Source: Enoplosus armatus
Lineage: Eukaryota > Chordata > Actinopteri > Centrarchiformes > Enoplosidae
DNA: 64,000 nucleotides
NCBI RefSeq assembly: GCF_043641665.1
Contig: NC_092195.1
Location: 19,008,774 to 19,072,773 of the forward strand
Direction: 5' to 3'
Below are positions 11,455 through 24,194 of the stretch, one piece after another. How positions within the stretch are numbered: position 1 is the stretch's first letter; each line of letters opens with the position of its first letter. The notes below the pieces were generated by a model. It was not told the origin of the DNA. It searched no databases and worked only from the letters and a program-made list of their open reading frames with translations. Made by a program: the position numbers and the translations under genes.

Positions 11455-12060
11455 CAGACTTGATTAATCACGCCTCTCATTAATCAAAACTGACTCGTAG
11501 CTGTGGCTTTAATCTCACTGCTGGTGTCATCTTTTTAAATAACACGCAGTCATTTATTGGATTAGTTACCAGCTGCTGTCTATCCCACTCTTGTTTAATT
11601 CTTCCTCTTTGTCCCGCCTCGTTCCAAATATGGCACCAGGCTAATTAATTCTGAATGCGAATGCCATCCTGAGTGTTACCTTTTCATTCCCGCCGACCTG
11701 TTTAGTGTCGCTCTGAGGCGAATGAAGCATCTCCTTCTCTTCAGTGCGTGTCGCATGAAACAGATGGAGGTTTACAGCATTTTGTAATGACAGTCCAGTT
11801 TGTATTATGACTGGCTGAGCGAGTCCTGACAGTCTCCTGGAGGTCAAACAATTCTGATGCCAAAAATTAGAAAACTGACATGTTCAATCTCATCTCATTT
11901 AATTAGCAAACCTGTGGCGACAAATGTCAGCAGCTATCACTTATGTGTGTGTATTAAAGTCTGGACAGCAGTGTGTCCACACTTCACGTCTGTATTGCGC
12001 TGGTGATAACGCTCTGATTAAAGCTCATAATGAATCCATCTGTGGTCCTAAATTGGAAAA
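11455..12060. promoter_or_regulatory. Candidate cluster of conserved non-coding elements
   Basis: Three blocks look regulatory: 11460-11660 (TTGATTAATCACGCC, CATTAATCAAAACTG, GGCTAATTAATTCTGAATGC), 11885-11945 (CATTTAATTAGCAAACCTGT) and 11985-12060 (GCTCTGATTAAAGCTCATAA). They are low in repeats, lack convincing frames and are dense in TAATTA/TAATC homeodomain-type words. Conservation is inferred, not measured. Confidence 0.32.
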
Positions 12061-12200
12061 TGACGCCCTTCCTCATCATGTGTTACATTAAGCGGACGAT
12101 ACCAGAGGTGGGAGGGCTGACACATCTGTGCGACAATAATCCCTCCACTGGTGGCACTCCTGCCAATCAACTACTTAGCCAACCAGACAAATGAGACAAA

Positions 12201-12227
12201 GAGGAGGAGGAGGAGGAGGAGGAGGAA
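12201..12227 (+). repeat. (GGA)n trinucleotide repeat
   Basis: Nine GAG/GGA units, directly visible. They give a spurious Arg run in one frame. Confidence 0.95.
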
Positions 12228-12269
12228 TCCATGTCATTCACCCATCCTTTTGCCCAACAGCTGTGGCTG

Positions 12270-12400
12270 CATAGCTTGCAAAGTTTATTTTTATGGCATT
12301 TTTTTTACTTTATTGGAGAGTATGCAGCATGAAGAGCCAGAGACAGAGTACCGAGACATATAATGACATGGGATAAAGGTCAGAGTCACCGTGGCATCAT
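12270..12400 (+). repeat. Fragment of a dispersed repeat
   Basis: The order ATTTTTATGGCATTTTTTTTACTTTATTGG...AGAGACAGA...TAATGACATGGGATAAAGGTC resembles a common fish repeat with TTTATAGCATTTT...GACAGGAAAT...GACATGCAACAAAGG. The match is partial and by memory. Confidence 0.45.
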
Positions 12401-13579
12401 AAAATCACTGTACCACCAGGACGTCATACCTGGAACCTGTTCATTTCTGTATGTAAGTGTACGTGCAGACATATTGCCATCTGCAAATACACACGCATTC
12501 TTATGTGTTTTATTATGCGCATGTTACCTTTTGAGCGGCACACGAAATGTACCTGCAGCACAGTGTCGAACATTTTCACGTACCAAAAGTGAGTTCACTG
12601 GTGCCCATTTCTAGTGCATGTGTGTATATTTGTGGACAAATGATAAGCATTCAGCTGTTACACCGACGATGATTTAGTCAACAATCGAGCGACTCTCTGT
12701 CTCACTCTATCATCCACAAATCTGCACAAACCTAAAGTGATGATCCCCAGCATGCATGCAAAGACACAAAGTGAGACACACACGTTCATGCAGACACTGA
12801 GACACACACACATCCTGCCAACGCCCACACCTCACTGCCAGCACAGAGAGAAAAAAAAAAGACAGGAGTTGAGAGAGATGACATGGGAAAAGACTTTAAA
12901 AAAAAAACAGCTTTTATCTGTTTTCTGCAAGAGACTGCGACTGGATAGCTGTCAGGGGGCTGCCATTGAGTGGTTCCACCAGTCTGAGAGTGACTGTGTT
13001 TGTGTATCTCTGCGTGTACAGCAATTACTTCATGTGTGTGGAGTAGAATCAGTGTGTTGAACGGAAAGCTCAGGGATCATCGCGATGTCTGTGCATGTGC
13101 ACTTGAATGTGCGCAAGAGGCGACGTGTGTGAAGGAAAATCCACATGTATGACCGCTTTCCATCAGCCACTCTGAACGCGCTGGTGGTCACACTCTGGGA
13201 ATAAAACATGAGAGCAAAAGCGAAGGAGAGCGGGAATAAGCCGAGGAGGGGAGGACAGAGTGGAGGGAAGGTTAGGGTCGTCACACTCGTCTCTTCAGCG
13301 CGTTCAAATCCTCCCGTCCTCGCTCGATCCCGTCATTTCGGGAAGAAAGGGGCCGTGCACTGACACTCAACACAGAGTGTGAGAGTTGTCACAGCGCACT
13401 AACCTCAGCATCCCAGTCAAACAGAAAGAAAAGAGAGAGACCCAGGAATAGCAGTAACGGGAAGACAGTTCATCCAGACCTGTCAAGTCAAACACAGAGT
13501 GAACCCAGAGCCCTGAACTGCTTCAGGTTACAGCGAGCAAATGGTTCTCCCTCTGCGCCGCCTGGCTGCATCCAGACCC
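12401..13579. other. Non-coding sequence, no gene seen
   Basis: Unique sequence with short CA stretches (12775-12810) and A runs (12850, 12898). Frames at 12363-12614 and 12737-13060 are His/Thr- or Cys-rich and do not look coding. Confidence 0.45.
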
Positions 13580-13740
13580 ACACACATACTGTGCTAATTG
13601 GCATTTAACCCATCATGCCCGTTGCACATTTAGTTCTAACAAGCAATTACATAATGCTCACTATCATCTCAAACCAACTGAGTTGTAATGGAGCAATGAT
13701 AAGCTCCGCACTATGATTGCCTTCTGTGTAAGCCAGTTCA
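13580..13740. promoter_or_regulatory. Candidate conserved non-coding element
   Basis: CTAATTGGCATTTAACCC, AACAAGCAATTACATAATGC and GGAGCAATGATAAGCTCCGC occur in a compact repeat-free segment without a coding frame. The last of these is a perfect 6-bp inverted repeat (GGAGCA ATGATAAGC-side TGC-TCC in part) and could be a small stem. Regulatory role is inferred. Confidence 0.32.
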
Positions 13741-16162
13741 ACCGGACTGAGGATCGAGTGGACAGTCTAAGTCCGATATATTTTAATTTTCAGAAGAAAT
13801 GCTGACATTCATCACGGCAGTAGTTTATCACAGCATGAATGTTAATGTTTGGCGAGCAAAGGTATTACATGACTACCAATAAATTACATTATACTTTCAA
13901 AGTAGTCACTTTCTGTCAGGTAAGTATAGTTTAATGTGGTAAATGCTATGTGTTTTGCTTAAATACATATTGCTGCACAATGGCACAAATCCATAATGAT
14001 CATCTTCATCCTCTTTGGAAGGACACGAAGAGGATCCCAGGGCTACGATTCTGGAGCAGAATCCAGGACTCGAGCCACATTACTCAGTCCTCTGTAAACC
14101 ACATGGTGCCTGGTGGGAACGTGCCAGCGGTTACAACCATTCGAACAACTGAAGACAGAGAGGAAGAAAACGTATGTAAATTTAAAAAGGACCATACTTG
14201 TGGTTAAGCATACTTTAGTCCATTAAATTCAAATCTATCAAACGTTTTTCTAAAGCATAGAAAGCTCAACCTTCCTTGAGTATTGGATTCACCAGCTAAA
14301 AAAAACACAATCACACCCAAAGGACAAACACAGATGTGAAAATCATTTTGAATTCTCTGAGCAGTCCCTGCTTACTACTGCAGGTGACGGGTACAGAAAG
14401 CCAGTTTCAAGCATCTGCACATTGCTTTATGTACCGTGATAAAAAGTAATAAAGCTAATGGCTGCTTGAAAGATATGTAATTAATTTAAAAAATACATGG
14501 CAAGCTTTAATGCACAACAACCAGTATGGTCCTTTAAACTCATGAATTCTGTGAAAGACGACGTTTGGAGAGACGCGGTGATTCATTTGACTGCTGGATC
14601 GATTAATTACTTTGGCTGTTTGTGGATTTTGTTTACTTACGCACAGCTTTAGCTTTTAGCTCTGTGACTACCCACCTTCTCTCGCTTTCCCTCGTTCCAT
14701 CCACCGTCCCTTTGGCCAGAGTTTCATGCTGTTGATGACTGTGAGGAACGAGTGATGTTCCAAACCAGCTCATTAACAGGCCTCCCCTTTACGCTGCCTT
14801 TCATCCCAAAAAATGCCTGATTCAATTCCAAATCCATTGAACTTTTCAGTTCAGACACGGTCCCTTTGTACATTAGCAGTTAGAAACCTAGATGCTTATA
14901 GCTTAGACCCCCACAGAGTCAAGAGAAACGGCATGCTGGGAAGAGGAGAGGATACACATGAAGGAGCAGCGCACAACTCATTAGCACTTTTTTCTCTCCG
15001 TCCAGCCAGGAAACTGGGCGGCCGGGCTGCCACCCATCAGGATGCTCGTGTGGCGGGAAACGAGAACAGTTGAAACATCCTCAGATGCATCCCTGGGGAT
15101 TAAGAAATCATCCTCACAATTCGAAAAGCCCAATGCCTGGAAATAGAGTCTGGGATGAGGGGGCGGATAGGTCAGAGGCCCAGGCACATAAGTCATTTTC
15201 TATTTTCCAATCCTAGCTCCTTAGTTGATGGAGTTTTTTGAGGTAAGCACAAACACCAAAGGAAGGAGGGGGTGGGTGCTGCTGGCTCAGTGAAATCCAC
15301 CTTCTTAGCTATGGACTATGGGGCCGTCTTAAAATGACATGCTGTGATATTAATGACTACAGGAGTAACTTTACAACAGTATTGCAACTTTACACAAGTA
15401 TCTGGCAGCAATAGTGTTGTAGACAATGATGCCTCTTTCACTCACTTATTTTCTTTTATCAAATTCAAATTATATTTCTGTGGTTTTACTTATTTTGACC
15501 AACAAGGTTAAGTCAGTAGCTCAATAATTAACAACTCATTACTGATTCTGATTGGTTGGAGTGGGTGCATTTCATTCAGATGAAGCCCTGATGCAGCAGT
15601 TTCTTCACCATTTAACTGGAACGCTCCTCGTTTCAGCTGAACTACAGTCAGATGAGGAAAGTTTACTCGATGTAAGATTGACAAATAAAAAGTTAAAAAC
15701 TTAAAAACGCATACATTTCCCCCATAATGAATAAACAATACATTACTTTTCATGTGATTTGGGCTAATCCACTCCGAGCCGTGCGATTACTGAAACCTCA
15801 CAAGACCGGGAAGTTAAGAACCCCCTGACACAACTTCACGGCTCATTGTGGATTCAGCTATCCCTATAAAAAAGGTACTTTGTGGAGTTTTAGACCACTA
15901 GTAGCGCTGCGAAGCAATACTTTGACAAGGGGGTTCTTGTTTTGTTTGTATCGTGCACGAGGATGCACAGGGCATGAGTACGCGGGTGATGGGGAAAACA
16001 TTATTGCCGCCTGTTTAACGCTAGTCTGTGTAGCAAAGCATTCACAAAGGGAGTGAAGCAAGCTAGCAAACATGGATGCTAACACTGCAAAATCTAAAAT
16101 ATATACTTTTTAAAATTAGCTTTGCAAAAGTTTATATTCATCGCGTTTGTTAGACCTCAAGG
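13741..16162. other. Non-coding sequence, no gene seen
   Basis: Mostly unique AT-rich sequence. Frames at 13950-14207 (plus), 14813-15073 (plus) and 15508-15753 (minus) were inspected: none combines splice signals with a recognisable domain. Positions 14960-15170 are compositionally similar to the regulatory-looking segments elsewhere. Confidence 0.4.
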
Positions 16163-16187
16163 ACACACACACACACACACACACACA
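16163..16187. repeat. (AC)n microsatellite
   Basis: About 12 AC units, directly visible. Confidence 0.95.
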
Positions 16188-16424
16188 ATGCATTTTGGTG
16201 AGAAACATTGAATGCAAACATATCTCTTGTTTCTTTACAAGAAAACTCCACAGGTCACATTTAGTGAACACAGTTTGACTCAAGTGTCATCTTTGTTTTG
16301 AGCTGTGTTGCACGCTACACTGCTACTAAACTGTGCAGCATGTGAACTGCCAGCATCTGGAAATATTGATGCGCTTTTACTTTCGATTTGATATTCCAAT
16401 TTCAAGACCTTTGACAGACACAAG

Positions 16425-16548
16425 GTGCACCCTCGGGACCTGTTTGGGGGGTGCGCTGCCTCTCACTCGGTGCATGCTGGGATAGGCACCAGCCCCCGCA
16501 GCACTGAACAGGATAAGCGGTTTAGAAAATGGATGGATGGATGGATAT
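16425..16548 (+). repeat. Dispersed repeat tail with (GGAT)n end
   Basis: GGTGCATGCTGGGATAGGCA, CCAGCCCCCGCAGCACTGAA and CAGGATAAGCGGTTTAGAAA lead into ATGG units at 16529-16546. This is the same retroposon 3' module as at 1605-1720, in the same orientation. Confidence 0.8.
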
Positions 16549-17153
16549 TCCAATTTCAATGTGGCAAAGCAGATTAGCAGATTATTGCCATAATTGCCTC
16601 GCTCATAATAACACAGTAACTCCTTTTGTTAGACAGCTACAGTGTCCTTCATTGTCTCCAACCTAATTTAATATTATTTGTCAACCATAGCTTCAGTTTT
16701 AGACAGTATTCTTCAGTTTAAGCCCTTTGGTTATTGTTCTTTTTCTCCAATGAGGTGGGTTACTGCACCAGTAAATGTGAAGTCCTTGATCAGGTAGAAG
16801 AAAACGTTCACATAGTGACAGTCGACTGACTTTTAACCAGACCATTTCTTGTCATTTTAAAGTGGGAAAAGCCTGTAAAATATAATAATTTCAAACATTT
16901 CCTCCCAAGGGTGGAGCAAGGGTGCAGTTTATAAGTGTGGTGGTATGACAGTTTGTTTCTGTAAATTAATTCTTGAACCACTGAAAAGAAAGTTATGCCG
17001 TTAATGATTTCTTGGGTTTTGACATGTGAGCTATTTAATCCCTGTGCCACTTGGCTTTGATCCATTTCCAATATTTCAGTTTGGGAAGAGAAGAGAAGCT
17101 TAAAAGGGAATAGATGTCATTGATACGAGAGGAAAAGATAGTTTGGTTTGGTC

Positions 17154-17155
<2 letters not shown>
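16549..17155. other. Non-coding sequence, no gene seen
   Basis: Unique AT-rich sequence; no exon, RNA gene or repeat family recognised. Confidence 0.45.
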
Positions 17156-17197
<42 letters not shown>

Positions 17198-17207
17198 TTG
17201 TGTGTGT
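17156..17207. repeat. (GT)n microsatellite
   Basis: About 19 perfect GT units to 17194, then an interrupted extension to 17207. It faces a complementary CA tract at 17303-17368, about 100 bp away. Confidence 0.97.
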
Positions 17208-17302
17208 AGAACTTTTTCTGTCACAGCAACTCACATCCTCACCCATCACACAGTTCACAGTGGCTTTATCACTGCAGCTAACAGAGGGAGGGTGTCATGG
17301 GA

Positions 17303-17330
17303 ACACACACACACACACACACCCACACGC

Positions 17331-17368
<38 letters not shown>
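17303..17368. repeat. (CA)n microsatellite, interrupted
   Basis: CA array broken by CCCACACGC-type interruptions, about 33 units in total. With the GT tract at 17156-17207 it forms an inverted, complementary pair. Confidence 0.97.
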
Positions 17369-17369
<1 letters not shown>

Positions 17370-20114
17370 AGTGCAATACAATGACATGTGTATCAGTAAT
17401 GCTGCATGCTGGACCTCCTTATTATTGCGAAATTACTCATGATTACACTACTGAGGCTCATTCCAAGAACCTGAATCATTTTAATCACTGAACACAAAGC
17501 ACAATAAACACAGACTTTTGTTTTGGTAACATTTGTGCAGAGACATCTGACTGCCACATTTACCCTGAACCTCATGGTACCGACAATGACACACAGCGGG
17601 TGGATGACAGATGTTTGGCGGTAGCTATTTACAAGCAGTAGCCTCACTAATCTGTTTTGCACTTGCATTTGGTCTAATTGAGGATGACTTGGACTGGATC
17701 CTCTTTTACAAAAAACAGAAACAGCCAAAGACACTTCTGGCTGACTGACAGGTAAGCGTACGCATCAAAAGCAGCAGGGAGGAGAAATAATGAAATGAGC
17801 TGTGAGAGGAGAAAGCCCACAGGACCTATAGAAAAGCACCAGGCAATATCTCAAGTCATTTGACAATGATATACTATTAAAGAAGAAAATTGAAAATCCT
17901 GCCTTTGAAAGCGTTCCGTAATTCAAAATCATGCAAATGAAAACATCCATTGACGTTTGCCAAAAGGCCGGATGTCTGGATCCGTCTGGAATACTGAATA
18001 GTTTCATGTCAAAAGAAGATCAACCTTTTGTGTCAAGAAAAACATCAATTTGGGATTGACGGGACAAAATCTCCTCCATGAATGGTCTGAACAGAGAGGT
18101 GACCCCCAGCTTTAGGTTAGAGACGGGAAAGTCAGGAGTTAAGAGAGGGGTTTTTTAACGGGGGAGAAGTGTGGTGTCACGGGAAGAAAGAAGGAAGGAA
18201 TACAAAGCATTGTGCTGCAGCTGTCACACTGAATCTCTCAATCAACAGCTGAATTAGTGAGGGATACGGAAGCAATTAATCAGGTTTAGCAGCGGCCGCC
18301 GGGAAAAAGCGAGGGAGGGGGGCAACCTGTCTGTACATCTGTGTTTGTGTACTGTTTGGGTGTGAGCTGACTTATAGGTAAACTATGGGTAAATGAGGAC
18401 AGAGGGAGTAGTGCCAAACCTGGTGCCTACATCACCCACGATGCAACTCGACTGCCGACAGTTTGGTTGGAGATTTGGGTGTGTTATGCTGATAGCGCTA
18501 CAATAGCCCCTCGAGCCACTAGCCTCAAGCAGAGACGAGGAGGGGGCTACAGAGGTCTGGTAAGCTCACTTCTATTGAAACTCCACACCCACAGATTTTG
18601 ACTTGTAGTCTTCAGCTAAAAACAACGTTGATTTCACGCAGCTCCCTCTGGAGCCACAAAGCTCTTTATACACCTTTTTCACATATGCAGCAGTACTCCT
18701 CAAGACCTGTAAACAGACTTTGATGTGTAAAATCAGTTCCACTTGTTTTTCGCAAAAACATGAAAGCATGAAAATGAAAATGTTTCGCCAAAATACGAAT
18801 ATGACAATATTCTCACTCTGAGGTATCAAGCCATGCAAATAGTTTTGAGGTATCCATCTCTGGGACAACTTTCCACCAAAGACACAGTCCCAAGGATGTT
18901 CAAGACTTGGTCTGTGGATTATGGCAAGTAAAGTAATGGAAGTAACGCAGTAATACAGAGTTGAAAGAGTTCTATTTAACTTGTTTAAAGGGAACACATC
19001 TCTGAAAAATGAGGACTTATAGTTAAAGAAGTTAGGTTTGCGCCAAAGGTCTGGGTTGCTCTTTTCTATTCCATTTCTATGCTGTCATCTGCACACACAA
19101 GCATGCATTTGCTGTCATTCATTCTTCTACAATATAAAAACAAGTGTCACAGTAGGTTGTGTCAAAGTTTCTCTGTTTATGTGTAATTTAAGAGTCGACA
19201 GTGACCTCTCACTGGACCAGAGAACATATCGATGTCTTTGACTAAAGGCAGACAGGAACCCGTGTCTCATTGTTAATATAAAACAAGGCTTTCTCACCAG
19301 TCTGTTTCCTGTCACTCACCTGACACCCGCAGGAAGACATGGTTGTCTCCGCCAGGAAACAATCCCTGAAAAACATGCAGCCTGACAAACTTAATTGTCA
19401 TATCCATGTCCTTTTTTACATGTGACTGCTTTGTTTGCCAGGACGGCCATTCATTCCAAGCCAGGTTTGAAATAACCGCAGAGCTTGTATATTAAAAAAA
19501 AAAAAAAGACAAAACATGATCTAATTACATGTGGCAAGCATTGAGAATGATTGGAGGAAACGTACACTAGACACAAGCAGCAGTAAATGGGCTGTAACTC
19601 TAAATGACGCCGGTATTCTCTTTTAATGTGCGTGTGACTCGCATAGAAATGCGCTGCTGTGTGAACAGTAGTCGCTTGTGAACAGGGTAAAGAGGAGAGA
19701 CGCTAGCTTGCGTTATGCAAATGAGAAACAACACTGTCAGAGCGGGCGCAGTCGATCAAGGCGATCGCCATCAATCTACACGATCATATTGAAGCAGCCA
19801 AGGACGCTAACAGAGGTGAGAGAAGAGTCAGACTGTTAGACGCACACAAATCCTTGTCTTTAGCCCTGTTTCACTTTAACATTTCATCGATACAAACAGT
19901 CTCTCTCTCTCTCTCTGCTGACCTCCACAACTTGTTGCAAACAGTCTCCAGGCTACACAGAGCAGGACGGTTATTTATGGACGGGGGAGCGGAGATAAAT
20001 CGATGCTCTCTCTATTCTTTCCCAATTCCATTTGCGTGACTTCAGTGAGGTGTTCAGTTTCTTCAGTCGCTCCAGAAAGACATTAAGTTTCCCCACCGTC
20101 CATGCTTTGTCACG
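17369..20114. other. Non-coding sequence, no gene supported
   Basis: Unique sequence with small homopolymers (A run at 19494-19507) and a short CT run near 19901-19917. On the minus strand 19365-19320 is bounded by TTTTTCAG and GTGAGT and is discussed as a weak micro-exon possibility, but is not called. No repeat family recognised with confidence. Confidence 0.4.
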
Positions 20115-20215
20115 AGGGATGGATATCGTTAAGATTGTAACGGTACTACTACTCTTACAGATACTGCTCATCCATCCGGTACTTTAACGGTACTCTTATC
20201 GGTTCCTATTGTTAT
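20115..20215 (+). repeat. Possible dispersed repeat fragment
   Basis: GAGGGATGGATATCGTTAAG, TTGTAACGGTACTACTACTC, CGGTACTTTAACGGTACTCT and TATCGGTTCCTATTG resemble a fish element with repeated GATACC/TTATCGGTTCC words. The match is from memory and partial. Confidence 0.45.
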
Positions 20216-21871
20216 GAATGCACCCGCTGTAGCCTACAATAAATATTTTCCTTGCATGGCTATGAGTATCGGTTACTAAAGGTTTGTAAAGAAAATAGGT
20301 CTAGGAACACAGACACATTTTGAACAATGGCCTGTCCTTTCTAGTGCTAGCTGTAGAACTACGGCAGGAAGTGACTTTTTTTATCCTACTGGTTTCAGTG
20401 ACTTGATGACTCAGCACATCAACTGAAAAGGTGTTTTCACTTTCCAACGAATCACCTGAACCAGAACAGGATGTGACTGGTTCTGAAACTGACCTGACTG
20501 ATTTCCACCAAACTGATGACAGTTAATGATGATATTTAGGAGTGATTACAAAGTGTGCAGTGTCTTGTATCTGCCATCAGATTTCACTGCTTAGGAACAA
20601 AAAACACCTTTAGGGCAGGGCTAATGTATTTTTGTGGCTCAAACTGCGGTAAAAGTGTTACCTCAACCAACCACCACCTACTGAGGCTTGATTTATTTTC
20701 TTAAATAGGAGAATATATTTAAACATATGCATCCTTTTGACAGCATGGTACTTCAAACGTACAGTTGGTCAAAGTCCAGCTCTAATGTCATTTCGGAGCA
20801 TGTATATCGTGATGGTGTCGATTCTGTTAAACTGAAAGATGTGTCTTTTGTTTGTTATGGGTTAAGTATTACAAACACAAATATTAAAGGGTCGGTTGCA
20901 AGTGAATGGATGGACTAGTCCCAACTTCATGTCATCGTATGGATTATAAACAGGTGGCTGTAAGAGTTAAACACAGCCTAAACCGAGAAGTGGTTCGGTG
21001 ACTACCTCTTGTTAGCAATGCTAATGACACTTTCAAAAGCCAGAGCTAAAGACCGTGTACATCATCCTGCTCTATTATCTTTTCACCAAGCGCCGATGTG
21101 ATTTTCACTGTTAGCACCGACGCAGTTAAGGCTCTTTAAGTTTTATTACAGCCAACATGGTCAACTTTTGATAAAAGCGACATAAAGTTTAAGGCTGTCG
21201 CCTCAAAATCCCCGGCTCCATAATGATACAAGGGAAGCAAACAATGTTAGCGTGGTTATTAATTGTGGGAAATGTCACAAAGTCTCCCACACAGACGGTG
21301 AAAGCAATTTCCATTTTGTCACCAGCGGACTATATCTGGAAAGGAAACTGACTGAGCGGGAGGAGAGGATGGACGCCGCTCGCTGTGGTCTGTGGAACAG
21401 GCGAGCTCGGGACAGACTGCGAGACAGAGCAGGGGCGCTTGTCTAAACATTTTCACACTTTTGAATTCCCCCCTTCTCTCCCTCACCCCCTCTCGCTCCC
21501 TCTCTTTCTAAACAATGAGGCCAAGAAGAACTGAGAGTAGCGTCGAGGACGGAGGGAGGAAGAGAGAGGAGGAGGAGGGGGCGGGGGGGTTGTATTGGCA
21601 CCCTTTTTAATTCCACCAAAAGCTGTTCCAACAAAAGGTCCCCCACTCGGGAGCCGCCACGGAGCGGCAGCCAGCCAGGCCGGCTGAAAATAGGGTCGTG
21701 AGCAAAAGAATGAGAGCAAAAGAGAGGGCTGGAGAATAAGACAGAGGGAGAAAGAATGGGAGAATAAAAGAATGGAAAAATGAAAGACTGAGCCGGGTAT
21801 GAAAGGCTGGAAGTTTTCTTTACTCTGCATGGCAGTAAAAGTCAAACTAGGGAGGGTGGCCACATTGATCC
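20216..21871. other. Non-coding sequence, no gene seen
   Basis: Unique sequence. Positions 21460-21780 alternate between C/T- and G/A-rich blocks, with a G run near 21578-21590. The minus frames crossing it (21443-21646, 21483-21956) are Ser/Leu/Pro-rich artefacts. Confidence 0.45.

Positions 21872-21897
<26 letters not shown>
21872..21897. repeat. (TG)n microsatellite
   Basis: About 12-13 TG units, directly visible. Confidence 0.95.
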
Positions 21898-21902
<5 letters not shown>

Positions 21903-22939
21903 GAGGGAGTGAGAGCTTGTGTGTGCATTTGTGAGTGATCTGCAAAAGGCATTCATGACGCAGTGAAAGCTGACTGGACCCTGAAAGCTGAAAGCAAAAA
22001 CCTTCCTCCGTCCATCCTTGGATCAGCTCCATTGTGATTCATGGCCCCGTTCCTGTTGCTACGCTCTGTAATCCCTCTTCCCACTGACACCTGTTTGCTG
22101 AAGAATCACTAAGGAATGCCAAGGTGTTAGCCATGATACGGTTTATTTCTAGAAATGTGATCTGTAATTTGCTTAGTAACCGGTTTCCTCAGAAGTGGAA
22201 TGAAAAAAAGAAAAGAAAAAAACGCTGACCAAGTGCAGACACATGCTTGCTGGCTCTTGGCAGGCGGTGAGATGAATTAAAACCTGGTTCCTGGACTCTC
22301 AGCAAGCCGGACTGATGGGGCTTCTTACAGCAACCCAGAGTCCAGCCTCTCCCCCCTAATTACAGCTAGCTTCTTTTTTTTAAAACACAAAAGACACACA
22401 CACACACACACCACACATGGCTGCACAACAAAGGGATGCGAAATTGTCTCATCCACAAAAGCCGTATCCATGACAACCAGTTCCCAATATCTGAGAGTGA
22501 CCAACCAAGCCGACCTCTACCTCTGGCCGTAAGAGCTGCAATGGAAATTTTGGGATAGAAGAGCATCAAAACTACTTCTTTGATTGTACCAAACAAGCAA
22601 ACAGCATTATGCAACACCCTGCAACTCAAAGTTAGTCGTCCGTCATTCATCAGCACAACAAGACTTGTGAGAAGTCATTAACATTTTAATCCTTGATCAA
22701 TTCAAAAAAACCCAGAGGCGAAAATACAAAAAAAAAAAAAGAGACAAACTTAAACACTGTGATGCAACACCAAAGTCTGTCGATGAATCTGTGGTAAGGC
22801 TGTAATTAAGAGGAAACGCTATTCTGTCACAGCAGCAGGACTCGACATTGTGCTTTTCTGGGTGAGAATCACCACCACACATGACAGCCCAGACAATGAC
22901 AAACAAATTGGCCTAAACGCTAACAGCCCCCAGCATTAC
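21898..22939. other. Non-coding sequence with a short (AC)n tract
   Basis: Unique sequence; (AC)n at 22394-22411 and A runs at 22207-22220 and 22729-22740. The minus frame 22366-22656 has no domain or splice support. Confidence 0.45.
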
Positions 22940-23060
22940 TAAGCAGTTTGTGTTGGTGTGAGTCATTAATAAGCTCTCAATGAGCATCAACGGTCTCCTC
23001 TCGAGGGGATGATTATCACCCCATGCCTCACCAGGAAGAGCTACTGGCATCCGAGTCCAA
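22940..23060. promoter_or_regulatory. Candidate regulatory element, copy A of a related pair
   Basis: GAGTCATTAATAAG at 22960-22973 is followed by CTCTC and then TCGAGGGGATGATTATCACC. The same ordered words occur at 24211-24300. The segment is unique-looking, has no coding frame and carries a TCATTAATAA core suited to homeodomain or AP-1-like factors. Function is inferred. Confidence 0.35.
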
Positions 23061-24194
23061 CGCGCTTCAAACTGCGGGTCAGGACCCAAAACAGCTCATT
23101 TCTGGTCACATGACACTTGTTTGTTTGTTTTTAATATGGTGGGTCTCAGATTAAAAAGGATCATTATTTCATAATTTCATTAAATAAGCATCATCACATT
23201 CAGCACGGATGACTCATTTTACCTCTTTACCCTTTTTCTTATTGCCGTTTTGTTTTGATTATTGTGTCGCGTTTTCCAGAGACGTTTACTTCACGTCTTC
23301 ACCTACACTTTAGGTGAAAATGTCTGATAAATACAGTTTGTAAAGTTCCTTAAGAAGCCCACAACCAAAAAATAAATAAAAACTCATCATTAAGCCCCTA
23401 CAAATAGGCTCTTGCAAAGAATGCAGTCATTGACATTTCAACCCAGTGATGATACCTATGATCAACTCTCATGGCAACAATGACAACCCCTCCCTCAACC
23501 CTCTCCACACACACAAGATCACTTCTCCTGAGAGACACTCCTTGACATTTAGTCTATCTGCCAACAGCCACAATGGGGCTGGGACCTCTGCGCCACGGAC
23601 TGGTTGTCAAAGACGGTGGAGGCTGCAAATCATTTTCAACCCCGGGGTCATGTGACGGCGCAGGGTTAAAATAGGATTTATGCAAAGTGAGAAAAATCTG
23701 TTCGTTAAACTGAGAAAATTACTGGCATTTTTATTCAAACTGCCCTTTGCTTTTGAAATAATGGGAGATTTTCAGCCTCTAGGCTTGTTCCAATAATTAA
23801 TCAACTAAAACATCCTGCAAAGAGAACAATTTAAGTAAGTGTGCTCTTGCCCCAAAGGCCAAGAGAGCACCCCTGGCTGTACAGGGCAGCTCACAGATCT
23901 GTCTTCAGCTCTATGCTTGTTCAGAAGTTGTTTATGCTTCATAATTACAGCAGTAAAATTGTTTCTCTGGATTTCTAATTTGAAATGCAGCAGCTGCTAC
24001 ACCAGCGGATATTTCATTATAAAAGACTAAAGCGAGGTTATTTAAGGTTTCATGCTAAGGCAGGTGAATTGTTGTGTCCTAGGCTTCTTCATCACACCCT
24101 TCTTCTGCACTGCTTCCTAAATGGACGGAGATTCATACCGGAGCTGCAGCACTGCCTACACAAATATGCGAACAACAAACAGCAACATGGCGCA
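23061..24194. other. Non-coding sequence; possible short repeat fragment at its start
   Basis: CTTCAAACTGCGGGTCAGGA followed by CCCAAAACAG (23067-23096) resembles the start of a fish repeat that reads TCTCAAACTGTGGGTC; support is weak. The rest is unique. Frames here are short and unremarkable. Confidence 0.35.

Noticed and set aside
13950..14207. 85-codon plus frame with mixed composition
   Set aside because: No acceptor or donor at useful positions and no recognisable motif; chance frame in AT-rich sequence remains the better reading.
17143..17491. Three overlapping plus-strand frames with His-Thr and Val-Cys runs
   Set aside because: Microsatellite artefacts of the GT and CA arrays.
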